Part shown: piece after piece, positions 53,885-63,420 of the stretch
Numbering within the stretch: the first letter of the stretch is position 1
Layout of the letters: each line of letters opens with the position of its first letter
NCBI GenBank assembly: GCA_024529925.1
Contig: JAFEUB010001038.1
Coordinates: forward strand, 2,046,001 to 2,110,000
Length of the DNA: 64,000 nucleotides
Source of the DNA: Ophthalmolycus amberensis
Taxonomy: Eukaryota > Chordata > Actinopteri > Perciformes > Zoarcidae
Direction: 5' to 3'
Made by a program: the position numbers and the translations under genes
The notes under the pieces: generated by a model
The model's input: the letters and a program-made list of their open reading frames with translations, nothing else
Database searches by the model: none
What the model was told of the DNA's origin: nothing

Positions 53885-56800
53885 GAAGTATTTCTTCTTA
53901 AATCCAAAATACTATCAGTGATCTTCAACATAATGTAAAACCAATCTGAGAAAATTGCGTCTTTGCCGCCCCGCGACCCCAAAGGGGGTCAGAACTCTTG
54001 GATCAATCATAGAACAGTGTCTCTGCAAAATGAAATGTCTTTTCCCTCCAACCTTGAATCTGTGAGGCCGGCGGAGAACCACTGAAGCTGAAGCAGCTCG
54101 CTACTCTACCTGCAGCATCTGGGTGAAGAAAGAGACCACGCCGATCATGACGAAGAACAGGCAGATACCATCGATCTCCTTCCTCTGAACCGCGGGATCT
54201 GTTATTGAGAACGTCTACACACAGAGAGAGAGAACAGAAACATGTTAACATAGACCATCAAACACTTTCAAAGGACTGCACTGTAGGCTTGCACATGGTT
54301 AGCGTTGGGAATTGGGAATTTCGCTCTTATCGTTTATTTTTGTGTATTTCAGAACTTCCGATGACATCCGGAACCTCACCGCCAGGATTTGACTGAACAG
54401 TAGAGAGTAGACGGGGTTGACCCCTCCATTTATGGCTGCACCAAAGGATCCAAAAAGCATGTAAGGCCACTCGGGTATGTTGTACTTTAGGATCCTGGCG
54501 ACTGGAGCGGGCTCCACCGGTTCCTCCTCCTCCTCCGGGACGGCATTCTGAGCATTCACACAGATGAATACACATCAGTCGGCAGTCAAAGCCGTTACCC
54601 GATTATACGATCCGAGGATTAATATAGAAAGTGGTCTGGCACTCCCAACGGTATGTAATTATTGTGGAGCTGCTTCAACCACCCACACATAAAATTGGAT
54701 ACCGTGGATTTGTCTGCCTGTGACACGGAGTAGGCTCTGGGGCCGAGCTCTCCGACGATGGACACGGGAGGGCCTGGGATCAGATTGGACAGCTGCGACC
54801 GGGACCGCTGGCGAATAGAAGCTCTGCAAAAACAAAACAACTTCCCGAGTCAAAGGAAAAAGCATGAATATTCACAGAACACAGGCATGCATTCTGCTGC
54901 TGGGGTTCTCCGTGCACTCATTACTGGGTGCTTGCACCTCAAGCCTCCTCTGCTGTTTGCAGCACTTGTAAGTGGCTCTGGATGAGCGTCAGCTAAATGC
55001 TCCAAATGTCGAAGTAATTGTAAGAGGGCAATTAAGTAAAATGAAGGTGCCAGTTCCTGCCATGACACAAAATGACTACTCTAATAAGATTAGACGCACA
55101 GTCAGGACCATGGCATTGGATATGACAGTTTACACAAATAAACAAATGAGTGATGGAGGGGGGGGGGGGGGGGGAGTAATACCTCAAACTGGCACGGTAG
55201 CTGCCTGCTCTGGATAGATTTAGCCTCTCTGCCTCTTCTTCCTTGTCAGCCACTAATGCAAGAGATCCAACAAAGGGCGACGATCACAATCAGATCCTCA
55301 CAGTTTCTACATGTGGATGAATATCACTCGGAGACGGCGCCCCCCCCCCCCCCCCCGCCCCGGAGGTTGGACCTACTTTGCCGAGCCTTCTCGTTCAGAG
55401 CCTTGTCCCCCTGACTCTGCAGCGTGACCAGCGTGAAGTAGACGCCCTTCCTCTCCAGCAGCTCGTCGTGTTTGCCCTGCTCCACAGCTCGGCCGTGCTC
55501 GAAGCCGACGATGACGTCGGCGTTCTTTATGGTGGACAGCCGGTGGGCGATGGAGATGGTGGTGCGACCCAAGCGTACCTGTGGCGAAACCAAACGCACG
55601 TCCGGGCATTAAGACAACCGGTCTTCTCTGCTTTACACCCTGTGGAGACTTATTTCATAATCAGTGGGGTAATCCTTCAAGGTGGGGTATTGAATATCAT
55701 CCTCTTCAAAAAACAAAAAAGATTCCTGGAAACTAAATTTCTAATTGAAACTGTTTTTTTCATTGTCCTGCTGACAACGCAGTGAATCCATAAATCAGCC
55801 GAAGCCGAGATGAGAACAGAAGCTGGTTCAGACTTACTTTGTCCAAAGCCTCTTGGACTATCGCCTCGCTCTCGTTGTCCAGTGCAGAGGTTGCCATGTC
55901 CAGCAGCAGGATACGAGGGTTCCTGACCAGCGCTCGAGCGATGGCGATGCGCTGCTTCTGGCCGCCGCTCATCTGACCTCCGCCCTCCCCCACCAAGGTG
56001 TCGAATTTCTGTCAGATTTGTTTTTAAATGACGGGGAAAGTTATTAAGCCTGTTGGCGGTTTGAAAACTCTGAATTTTCACACGAGCACTTAGAAACCCT
56101 GAGACCGCTACGCTTCACCTGCGGCAGGTCCATGATGAAGTCGTAGGCGTTGGCCTGCTTTGCGGCGCCGATGATGTCTTCCATGGAGACGCCGGGCCGA
56201 CCGTAGCGGATATTCTCAGCAATGGTGGTGGCGAACAGCACGGGCTCCTGCTCCACGATGCCGATCAGCGAGCGCAGCCATTGGATGTTCAGCCCTCTGA
56301 TGTCATGGCCGTCCAGGGTCACCTGAGTTGGAGGGCACAGAGAGCTGGTTCCTATAACGCGGGGTTTTTTTTGCAACAATGCTCGTTTCAACTGGTACGG
56401 TTGTTAGTCTTGTGCATAACCTTCATTGTGCTGTAAGAGGCTATTTCCTCCTCTAAAAGCTGAAAGCAATAAGAGAGTAAGGTGTGCAAAGACCTCTAAT
56501 TGCAGTAAAAGTGAAAAATGAGGCTGTTAGGGCCCATTGGCTGAATAATGAAACAGATTATCATGTATTTCCATCACCATCGGGGGACGGTTATTTTTGA
56601 ATCGACTAGAATAAAGCTCAAAAGGAATGAGGCGGCAGCTACAGCGCGTCGAGGGAATCTTCAATGTCGGGGGTTGACAAAGAGCACCAAACCCACCATG
56701 CCCTCTTTGGGGTCATAGAAGCGCTGGAAGAGCTGGATGGCGGTGCTCTTCCCGGCTCCGCTCGGGCCGACGAAGGCTGTGGTCTGCCCCGACTTCACCG

Positions 56801-59800
56801 GAACGCTGAGCTGGTCCAGGATCTGAGTAGAGATCACATGATGTTTCAAAATGGATGTTTCCAGAAATCAGATTCCACCCTCGGCTTTACGTGACGAGCG
56901 CAGAAGCACACGAGTACCTTGACTTCAGGTCTGGAGGGGTAGTGGAAGGTCACGTTGTGAAACTCAACATCTCCTTTGACCCTGTCGAGCTTGTATCCAG
57001 CCTCAGATAGACAATCGATCTCCGGCTCCTAGCGGTAGCACATTTAAACAAAACATATATATAGTACCTTGTAGTGGTGTCACGGATCACGGATCGATCC
57101 GTGATCCGTTCGGATCACCCCTCACGGTTCGGATCACTCGTGAACCGCGGATCAATCGAGTATTTATTTATTTATTTTTTACAGTGTAATCATAGTGTGT
57201 AAAGTTCTACTGCTGCTGTTCCTTTTCAAGTAACAAGTCCCCGAATATCAATGCAGAGTGTCAGTGAACAGATATAAAGCAGTAGTGTGTTCACGTGAAC
57301 GGAGCAGGTTAGAAGCATTTAACGGTGAAGTCATGGCGAGCGGAGGAACGTCAGAAGCCGCGGCGTCATTTAAGTTGCAAGTTTGGGAACATTTTGTCTT
57401 CCCTGTAACGTATAATGACGGATGAGGGTGGTGGACGAAACCGTTACTGTATGTAGGCGTTATTTAAAGAGAGACACACGACAACGGCAAAACATCGGCA
57501 TGTCCACACATATGAAGAGCCACCATCCCGTCTGTCAGCGACGGGGACACTCCGGTGTAGAAAACAAAGGATTTCTAAATCTGGTTAAAATGCTTGAGCC
57601 ACGCTACGAAGTCCACTCACGCACCCACTTCAGTGTGAAGCTGTTCCAGACCTCTATGAGAAGGAAAAGACTGTAGAGACTGCTTTCACCACGGCGGAGT
57701 GATTCTCCGGTGCTGTAGACACGCCCCCTCCGTGAGAGTCACACAGACACACACCTGGGGCAGGTGCTGACAGAAGTGTCAGAGTGAAGCTAGACAGGCC
57801 CAATAATATTCCAGTCACCACAGAAAGGTCAACCCTCTCCCCAGACAATGGAGATATTCTCATCTTTTTGAAAATAATGTCACAGTAATGGTAAACATTA
57901 TTGTGTATTTGAATGGCATAACCTGACAGGAAGTAAACACAGACCCAAGTTGTTGCTGAGCAGTTCAGTTCAGTGTAAACAGTGGAAGCTAGCTCACTGG
58001 CTGTTTCTTTCTTTCAATATTGATGAAAGGACGAGGATATCAACATCCCTCATGTTGCACTTAAACTTAACATAATTCTTGAATGTATTATTTTTATTTA
58101 TTTATTTCATTTTGTTTCAAATTGGACATCTTCAATATTTTTGTTTTCATGTAAGACTATAGCCCAAAGTTCTTTGCTTTAAGTGTTCTTGAGGTTCTTT
58201 AATTAATAAATGGAAAGCAAATATTTGTCTCCTCCCCTTTTCTTTGTTGATCCGAAAAATGATCCGAACCGTGACTCCTGAACCGTGATCCGAACCGAAC
58301 CGTGAGGTTTGTGATCCGTGACACCCCTAGTACCTTGTAAGGGTTTAAATCTCGCTAAATGATAACACGAAGCATTCTCACTCTTTCAATAGTCTCGAAG
58401 ATGATGGTCGCAGCTCCGCGGCCTGCAGCAAAGGCCTCCAGACATGGGGAGGCCTGCCCCAAATTCATGGCTGCTATCAAAACCCCGAAGAACACCTAGA
58501 AGGAAGAGGTCAGTGTATTATAGCTCCGAAGAAATCCAATATGCGAGAGATAAGCACACTTTCCCTGATCTGTCAGCAGTGGTTGTAATGAACCATGTTG
58601 TACACTATGGTGATAGTACTGGTGTAATACCTGCAGCAGTGTTCCTGGGGTGTACTCGTCAGTGTCCACCACCAGGCTGGAGCCGTACCAGAAGGCCAGA
58701 CCATAGCATAGAAAGATGATCAGCCACATGTACCCGGTGAAGAAGCCCATGATCAGACCCTTCCTGATGCCCCAGCGCTGCGCTGAGATCAGGTTCTTGT
58801 CGTACCTGTAGAGGAGAAGAGCTCACCTCAGCTGCATATCGGGAAAGAAAGTCAATCTTCAACTTCCATCCGGCAGATTTCTACCTTTGCACTTCTTTTG
58901 TCTCCCCACCGAAAGCAGCCACAGTCCTGATGGAGGAGAGGACCTCGTCTGCTATGGCTCCGGCTTTGGCGTAGGCCTCCAGCTCCATCCCTGTTAGCTT
59001 AGCAACAAACTACAGCAAAGACAGAGGGACTCGTTGGAGAAGAAGAGCAATCAGAAAGCAGACCAGAGTCAAGTCCAAAAAACAAATCAAAAAGGGGTCA
59101 AGAGACGGGTCGAGTCAACAGATGTTAAATCAAGTGAAGAGAAATTCCCACCAGGGCCATAAGACCAGCTCCAACACCGATCAGTGGACTTGCTGCGACA
59201 ATGACCAGTGTTAACTTCCACCCTTTCACGAAGCCAATGCAGAAACCACACACGAAGGTGGTGAAGCGCTGCAGGAAAATGGCGACTTGGTCCGCAATGG
59301 CGTCGTTGATCTTGTTGATATCACTGTAACAGACATAACCGCGTTAACGTGCGACACATCAATGCTCCAGACGGAAGGCACGTCATCGTCGCCCCACTCA
59401 CTCCGACATGCGAGTGTTGAGCTCCCCGACAGAGGTGCAGTCGAACCAGCCGATCTCCATCCTCATCACTTTGCTGAAGTACATTTTGCGGATGAGTTGA
59501 ATCTGCCGGGCAGCGGTCGTCACCCACAAGGAGATCTGTCGGTCGTAAAAAGAGCGGTTGCACTCGTGTTTCGTCAGATATGAAAGCAAGCAGGGCAACG
59601 AGATGGCATCGGGACCCTGACCTTTGACCTTTGATGCGATGAAGTTCAGCTTATTCGACATAAGGAGTACGACTCAGCCTCACAACAGCCGTGTAATGAC
59701 TTCTGTGGCTTTGGAGGAGCTTTTTCAATTTGAGAAAAAATACTTTGATGATGTGCATAATGGGAAATGTAAGATCGAGCAATTTCCACCAATTCTAGGG

Positions 59801-62800
59801 AGTAAAACTCAGGATATCTCCGCCTGTCCTGCTTTGATTAGATCAAAATCTGTCTCTGGTAATCCTATCTGTATGAAAAGGTAATACAATCTCTAAACTA
59901 TAATACAATCGTGTAAGTAGTCCCTGTCCTGCCAATAAGATTCAAAGCAGCTTTTAAATGTGCCAGAAGATCTCCTCCAGTCTAGTAATACGTTGTGGCC
60001 GGCCGTGTTGAACGCAGCCGTTCGATCTAATAACTGCCTGCAATAACAATTGTACTTGTTGATGAGTAAGGGGTCGATAGAGGCTTAAAAAGCACACGTT
60101 TCAGGGCCTGTGGCAAAATAGCCCGAGATAACAGAAGAGTTGTGCCATGCAGTTAAAAACATGTTATTAAAACGCTTGTCGTCAGAATATCAAAGCAGCC
60201 GGAGGAGGCTTTGAGAGGTTGCACAATACCCTTCAAGATGGAGAGGTGATATGATCTAAATATGTCATGCTGAATTGGCTCGAGGTGGATGACACGCTAA
60301 TCTCATTTGAGATCAGTCTCTTTGTGTGAATACGGTGACATTTCAAGACCAACCTGAAAGTATCCCAGCAGGAACACAGCCGCTCCGATCCCGACGTAGT
60401 AGAAGGCAAAATTGGTCATTTCATGTTCGATGTCGAGAAGCCTGTGAAATAGCACAAAGACGGCGAATGAATAATGTATGAACGACGGAACCACACGCAC
60501 TTCAACGCAGAGCTAAAACTTCAAACCTTACTCTGTTTGATGTCGCCCTCGTTCACTACCCACTTACCCACACGTCCTGTTCAGCGGCGTGAGCATCTCC
60601 CATGTCGAATTGTTGATGAAGCTGGAGTTCGGCCACGGCGGGACCAGGCCGTCCGCCGCCGTGTAGTTCCTCTTCCACTGGATGGTGTTGTTCACGCACT
60701 CCTTCCTGTCGTCCCTCAGCTCGTTGAGCTCGATGTCGTACTCGATGAAGGTGTCGGTGAGCAGGCCGAACACCAGCAGCATGAGGGGCTGGGCCGAGCC
60801 GTGCGCCACGGCGCACACGCCGCCCACCGCCATCATCAGCACGTCGTGGCACGTGGCGAAGCGGAACTGGACGGGCGCGGCAACAACACTCGCATTAGGC
60901 GGACAAACCTCAAAGTGGAGATGAAGAAAGGTGAAGAATGAAGATCTTACCAGCTGGAAGAAGCCGACCCGTATCGCTGGACCTGCATTCCCCCGATTGC
61001 TGTTTGGAATAGAACACCGGTCAGTTTTTTCTCGGCGGTGAATGTGTGAAAGTGTACGGCCCCTCTATCGCCTTCTTGTACTCACTTCCCGTCATCGTTG
61101 GAAGTTGTTGTGGTCCTGCATGGAAAAAGACAAAACACACGGTGAGCTGCTCAACTTAACACTTTGACAATAAAAGTACAAAACACATGTTTCAAAGGTG
61201 CAGTGATTGTGCACTGAAGACTTTTTAAATATCATATTCCATCTCTGCCAACAGATCCCACTAAATCCTACACAGCGGCCCTTTAAGAGATCATATTAAT
61301 GCACGATGTAGCAGGAGTTTCTGTTGTAATGGACCATCAAGTAACAACTGTTCATTTAAAGTCCCTTCTATCGACCGCTCTCGTGTCCACTTTCCCTCGT
61401 CAGCCCTGACGATATTTAACCCTTTCACCACTCAGGAGCTGGCAGACGGTCAAAGCTTTTATGATGCTGTGGCTTTGCCGACCTGTAAGCCTCTTCCTGA
61501 CCTTTGCCTCAAGTGAAGGTGTGTGTGTGTGGGGGGGGGGCGGTCCTCCTCCCATTGTTGCCGGAATTCACCAGTCGTGACACTAATCTATCAACTTTCT
61601 GTTAATTAATGATGCTGTATGGTGGTGCTGAAAGCTCAATGCACTGCAAATGAAGAGGGATTAACCAGTGATGAAAACAATCCTTAATTGAAGCCCAATC
61701 TTGTCTTAAATCATGCAATAAATCATTTCTATTGCACATGGAATGCATTACTTAAAACCCTTATTATAAAGTGTCACCTATTTTCTGATGCAGCAGCGCT
61801 GTTAAAGACACAAAACAACTAGAAACCTCACCAACAAGTCTAGTCGACAAGACGTCAAGTCTAGTCCACAAGGAAAGACGTCAAGTCGACGAGGAGACAA
61901 GGAAAGACGACTAGTCGACGAGGAGACAAGGAAAGACGACTAGTCAACGAGGAAAGACGTCAAGTCGACGAGGAGACAAGGAAAGACGTCAAGTCGACGA
62001 GGAGACAAGGAAAGACGACTAGTCAACGAGGAAAGACGTCAAGTCGACGAGGAGACAAGGAAAGACGTCGAGTCGACAAGGAAAGACGTCGAGTCGACGA
62101 GGAGACAAGGAAAGACGTCGAGTCGACGAGGAGACAAGGAAAGACGTCGAGGAGACAAGGAAAGACGTCAAGTCGACGAGGAGACAAGGAAAGACGTCAA
62201 GTCGACGAGGAGACAAGGAAAGACGACTAGTCAACGAGGAAAGACGTCAAGTCGACGAGGAAAGACGTCAAGTCGACGAGGAGACAAGGAAAGACGTCGA
62301 GTCGACAAGGAAAGACGTCGAGTCGACGAGGAGACAAGGAAAGACGTCAAGTCGACGAGGAGACAAGGAAAGACGTCGAGGAGACAAGGAAAGACGTCAA
62401 GTCGACGAGGAGACAAGGAAAAACGACAAGTCGACGAGGAAAGACGACAAGTCGACGAGGAGACAAGGAAAGACGACAAGTCGACGAGGAAAGACGACAA
62501 GTCGACGAGGAGACAAGGAAAGACGACAAGTCGACGAGGAGACAAGGAAAAACGACAAGTCGACGAGGAAAGACGACAAGTCGACGAGGAGACAAGGAAA
62601 GACGACAAGTCGACAAGGAAAGACGTCAAGTCCACAAGGAAAGACGTCAAGTCGACAAGGAAAGACAACAAGTCAAGTCAGCAAGTAAAGACAAGACGAC
62701 AAGTAACAAGTATTACTAGAACACAGTCATTTATAACCCTTAAAACTACATCCAAGATGATTCCTAAAAAACTCATAAACAGTCCAAAGAACACTTACTT

Positions 62801-63042
62801 ATAGGAGCCAGCTGGTTCTGGAACACAAGAATAGAATAAGCATTCAACTCTTTTAAAATGACATCCGTACATTGAACTTATGTTTCATTCAAATAAAACA
62901 ACAGATCTCCATATTATTTCATCATGTTTGCAGCATTGCCGTCCAGCTTTCATTGAGCATTACCTTCATTGGAAAAGTCGTAGCTGTGGTTTTCCTGTCC
63001 CAGTTTTTTTATGCTGTGCAATTTCACTGATCCGGTCGGCAT
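49522..63042 (-). CDS. abcb11: bile salt export pump (ABC transporter ABCB11), complete, 28 coding exons
   Basis: This ATP-driven exporter moves conjugated bile salts across the hepatocyte canalicular membrane. Coding exons in transcript order: 63042-62964, 62817-62799, 61116-61087, 60999-60951, 60866-60568, 60441-60354, 59535-59402, 59323-59152, 59009-58885, 58805-58631, 58495-58382, 57028-56918, 56822-56697, 56322-56119, 56008-55838, 55578-55377, 55252-55183, 54823-54703, 54547-54380, 54214-54110, 53844-53683, 53375-53172, 52463-52222, 51983-51827, 51396-51199, 50644-50438, 50305-50159, 49722-49522. They sum to 4080 bp (1359 aa) and every junction keeps frame. The start gives MPTGSVKLHSIKKLG, like BSEP; the end is YKLVTTGAPIS, nearly the mammalian BSEP C-terminus, which separates it from ABCB1 and ABCB4. 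NBD1 has MSGGQ and LLLDMA; NBD2 has LSRGQ and LLLDEA. The protein is about 38 aa longer than human, mostly in extracellular loop 1. The donor after 53172 (GTCAGA) is weak. Which teleost co-orthologue this is cannot be told here. Confidence 0.97.
49922..49953. repeat. (CA)n microsatellite in the last abcb11 intron
   Basis: About 15 CA units in intron 27, about 200 bases from exon 28 and exon 27 alike. Confidence 0.9.
51827..54547 (-). CDS. abcb11: abcb11 exons 19-24: second transmembrane domain
   Basis: Exon 19 begins with an acidic Glu run (PEEEEEP) followed by ARILKYNIPEWPYM leading into TM7. Later landmarks are FSKSGELLTRRLRRLGF, NSPGALTTRLATDASQVQG, GSQIGMIVNS, IRTIAGLGKEG and NSASYRFGGYLV. 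Exon 21 (162 bp) and exon 22 (204 bp) are whole-codon exons. The exon 22 donor GTCAGA is non-consensus, and a (TG)16 tract abuts the exon 21 acceptor. Confidence 0.94.
52594..52682 (-). mobile_element. second LINE 3'-end fragment, inverted, in abcb11 intron 22
   Basis: On the minus strand this reads TTTAATGATCCCTATGGGGG, AAATTGG and so on, ending in ATAAGATAAGATAAG. The conserved 3' tail structure resembles the copy at 48855 but is a diverged copy with the opposite tail orientation. It is 5'-truncated and non-coding. Confidence 0.65.
53440..53630 (+). repeat. dispersed teleost repeat in abcb11 intron 21
   Basis: Contains the recognised order TTTCTACAGTAGCCCAG, GACAAACCAAACACTGGCTC, GCAATCTGCAACCTCACC, CTAGAGGGCAGTACATCCCA and CCGCTCCTTTTA. 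This is a common fish repeat whose consensus I recall ends CACTAAATCCTACACACTG.. CCTTT. Non-coding. Confidence 0.7.
53851..53882. repeat. (AC)16 microsatellite abutting the abcb11 exon 21 acceptor
   Basis: On the transcript strand this is (GT)16 followed by CTCCAG and the exon at 53844. It occupies the place of the polypyrimidine tract. Confidence 0.95.
54703..55252 (-). CDS. abcb11: abcb11 exons 17-18: linker between NBD1 and TMD2
   Basis: Two exons of 70 and 121 bp encode a charged, Ser/Arg-rich linker containing SYRASLRASIRQRSRSQLS, the conserved basic segment seen in mammalian BSEP and a plausible phosphorylation target. Phases (1 in, 2 between, 0 out) fit. A run of 17 C bases on the transcript strand begins 8 bases downstream of the exon 17 border. 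Confidence 0.85.
55377..57028 (-). CDS. abcb11: abcb11 exons 12-16: nucleotide-binding domain 1
   Basis: Contains Walker A GPSGAGKST (about residues 484-492), the Q-loop region GIVEQEPVLF, signature MSGGQ (about 588-592), Walker B ILLLDMA (about 608-614) and the switch histidine in IAHRLST. The residue after the Walker B aspartate is Met, not the catalytic Glu, so this ATP site is degenerate. That is a known property of BSEP and not damage. Intron 11-12 carries a hAT transposon relic. Confidence 0.95.
57082..57109. repeat. 28-base perfect palindrome at the left end of the hAT relic
   Basis: Perfectly self-complementary over 28 bases, centred on ATCGAT between 57095 and 57096 and built from GGATC/GATCC units. 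It lies 10 bases inside the left terminus; the right end has scattered GATCCG copies but not the same palindrome. Confidence 0.9.
57333..57705 (+). pseudogene. broken, internally deleted BED-finger transposase remnant
   Basis: Translated fragments in two frames give a BED-type N-terminus (MASGG, then WEHF; later TVCRR, KRDT, HLKS-like THMKSHHP) joined directly to a central hAT/ZBED piece (KGFLNLVKMLEPRYEV, SRTHFS). A TGA interrupts the first frame near 57420, and the catalytic core and dimerisation domain are absent. It cannot make an active transposase. Confidence 0.7.
58382..60866 (-). CDS. abcb11: abcb11 exons 5-11: first transmembrane domain
   Basis: Seven exons encode TM helices 1-6 and their intracellular loops. 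Exon 5 (299 bp) has TM1 and an enlarged first extracellular loop. Exon 7 has the family motif RMEIGWFDC, exon 8 DINKINDAIADQ, exon 9 the coupling region AYAKAGAIADEV and TVAAFGGE, and exon 10 QRWGIRKG and AFWYGSSLV. Exon 11 reaches the start of NBD1. All junction phases agree with neighbouring exons. Confidence 0.93.
60951..63042 (-). CDS. abcb11: abcb11 exons 1-4: cytoplasmic N-terminus, including a 19-bp microexon
   Basis: Four tiny coding exons (79, 19, 30 and 49 bp) encode the roughly 59-residue cytoplasmic N-terminus, ending in IRVGFFQL just before the first membrane domain. The 19-bp microexon at 62817-62799 has CAG acceptor and GTAAGT donor borders. It must be included to keep frame (phase 1 into it, phase 2 out). 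The segment is rich in Thr, Asn and Asp and poorly conserved except for the KLHSIKKLG and RVGFFQL ends. Intron 2 (61117-62798) contains the large minisatellite. Confidence 0.88.
61190..61290. repeat. short fragment of the same CCTACACA..CCTTTAAG family in intron 2
   Basis: CCACTAAATCCTACACAGCG then GCCCTTTAAG matches the terminal part of the family seen at 53440-53630, and AAAGGTGCAGTG at about 61194 resembles its opposite end. A short, possibly deletion-derived copy. Confidence 0.45.
61840..62700. repeat. nested 21/29-bp minisatellite in abcb11 intron 2
   Basis: About 30 tandem units in two main lengths: a 29-bp form (GTCGACGAGGAGACAAGG then AAAGACGTCAA) and a 21-bp form lacking the 8-bp GAGACAAG. 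Variants substitute GACTAG, GACAA or GTCGAG. Nearly every unit has the palindromes GTCGAC and/or GACGTC. Blocks recur at larger spacing (for example CTAGTCAAC at 61940, 62019 and 62227; a GTCGACAAGG block at 62072 and 62301), indicating higher-order duplication. The plus strand is purine-rich, so the abcb11 pre-mRNA carries repeated CUUUCC-type pyrimidine motifs. Confidence 0.95.
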
Positions 63043-63052
63043 GTTGACTCAT
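62966..63052 (-). promoter_or_regulatory. overlapping out-of-frame upstream ORF at the abcb11 start
   Basis: A strong acceptor (CTTTTTCCTAG) places the start of coding exon 1 at 63052, so the exon opens with an ATG ten bases upstream of the true start and in another frame. That 28-codon frame runs through the start region and stops at TGA 62968-62966, two bases before the exon end. Ribosomes using it would miss the BSEP ATG. The true ATG is fixed by homology. Confidence 0.5.
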
Positions 63053-63192
63053 CTAGGAAAAAGCAAAAAGAGAGCACATTTCACAAGTCCCAGACCAGAA
63101 CAATCAGTGTTTCGTAATGACGGTAAAGTCAAAAATTAAATCCCACTTGAGAGTCCATTTATTTTGGACTTTCGAGAGACAATGAGACATAC

Positions 63193-63420
63193 CTACACGT
63201 TTCCTTTTTAAAGAGAAATGTATCGTATCCACGATGGAAACCAAAATCGGCAGCACTCCTGCACTGAACTCCAGCTGCCAGACATCCAGTTGTTACGGCT
63301 AATTGTTGTAGTGGCAGCTCGTCGCGACTCACTGAGGATCTCGGCAGCGAGTCACGTGTTCTTATTGGACAGAATTGGCTGGGACTCGGGGTCAGCGTGT
63401 GTTGTTTGAGGGTAAGTATC
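63193..63420 (-). promoter_or_regulatory. possible first exon and promoter of abcb11
   Basis: A consensus donor (TAG|GTATGT) at 63193 on the minus strand could end a non-coding first exon. Upstream, two CCAAT motifs (inverted as ATTGG at about 63365 and 63375) and an E-box CACGTG at about 63354 form a promoter-like cluster. No FXR inverted repeat was seen by eye. Evidence is motif-level only. Confidence 0.3.

Larger units (their letters stand above)
57072..58329 (+). mobile_element. hAT-type DNA transposon relic in abcb11 intron 11
   Basis: The 1258-bp element has terminal inverted repeats TAGTGGTGTC and TAGGGGTGTC (read inwards) continuing through CACGGATCAC, and is flanked by a perfect 8-bp duplication GTACCTTG at 57064-57071 and 58330-58337, the hAT signature. 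Subterminal copies of GATCCG/CGGATC crowd both ends. Inside, an ATG at 57333 opens a BED-zinc-finger-like stretch (VWEHF, then a frame break, then THMKSHHP near 57520) and later a ZBED/hAT-type piece (LEPRYEV, SRTHF) near 57600. Most of the transposase is missing, so it is an internally deleted, non-autonomous copy. Confidence 0.88.

Noticed and set aside
62019..62671. Several long minus-strand open frames with repeated FLVSSSTCRLS-like peptide
   Set aside because: They are translations of the minisatellite inside an intron; the unit lacks stops, so long frames arise automatically.
61840..62700. Possible CRISPR array
   Set aside because: Units are contiguous and nearly identical with no unique spacers, and the host is a vertebrate; it is a minisatellite.
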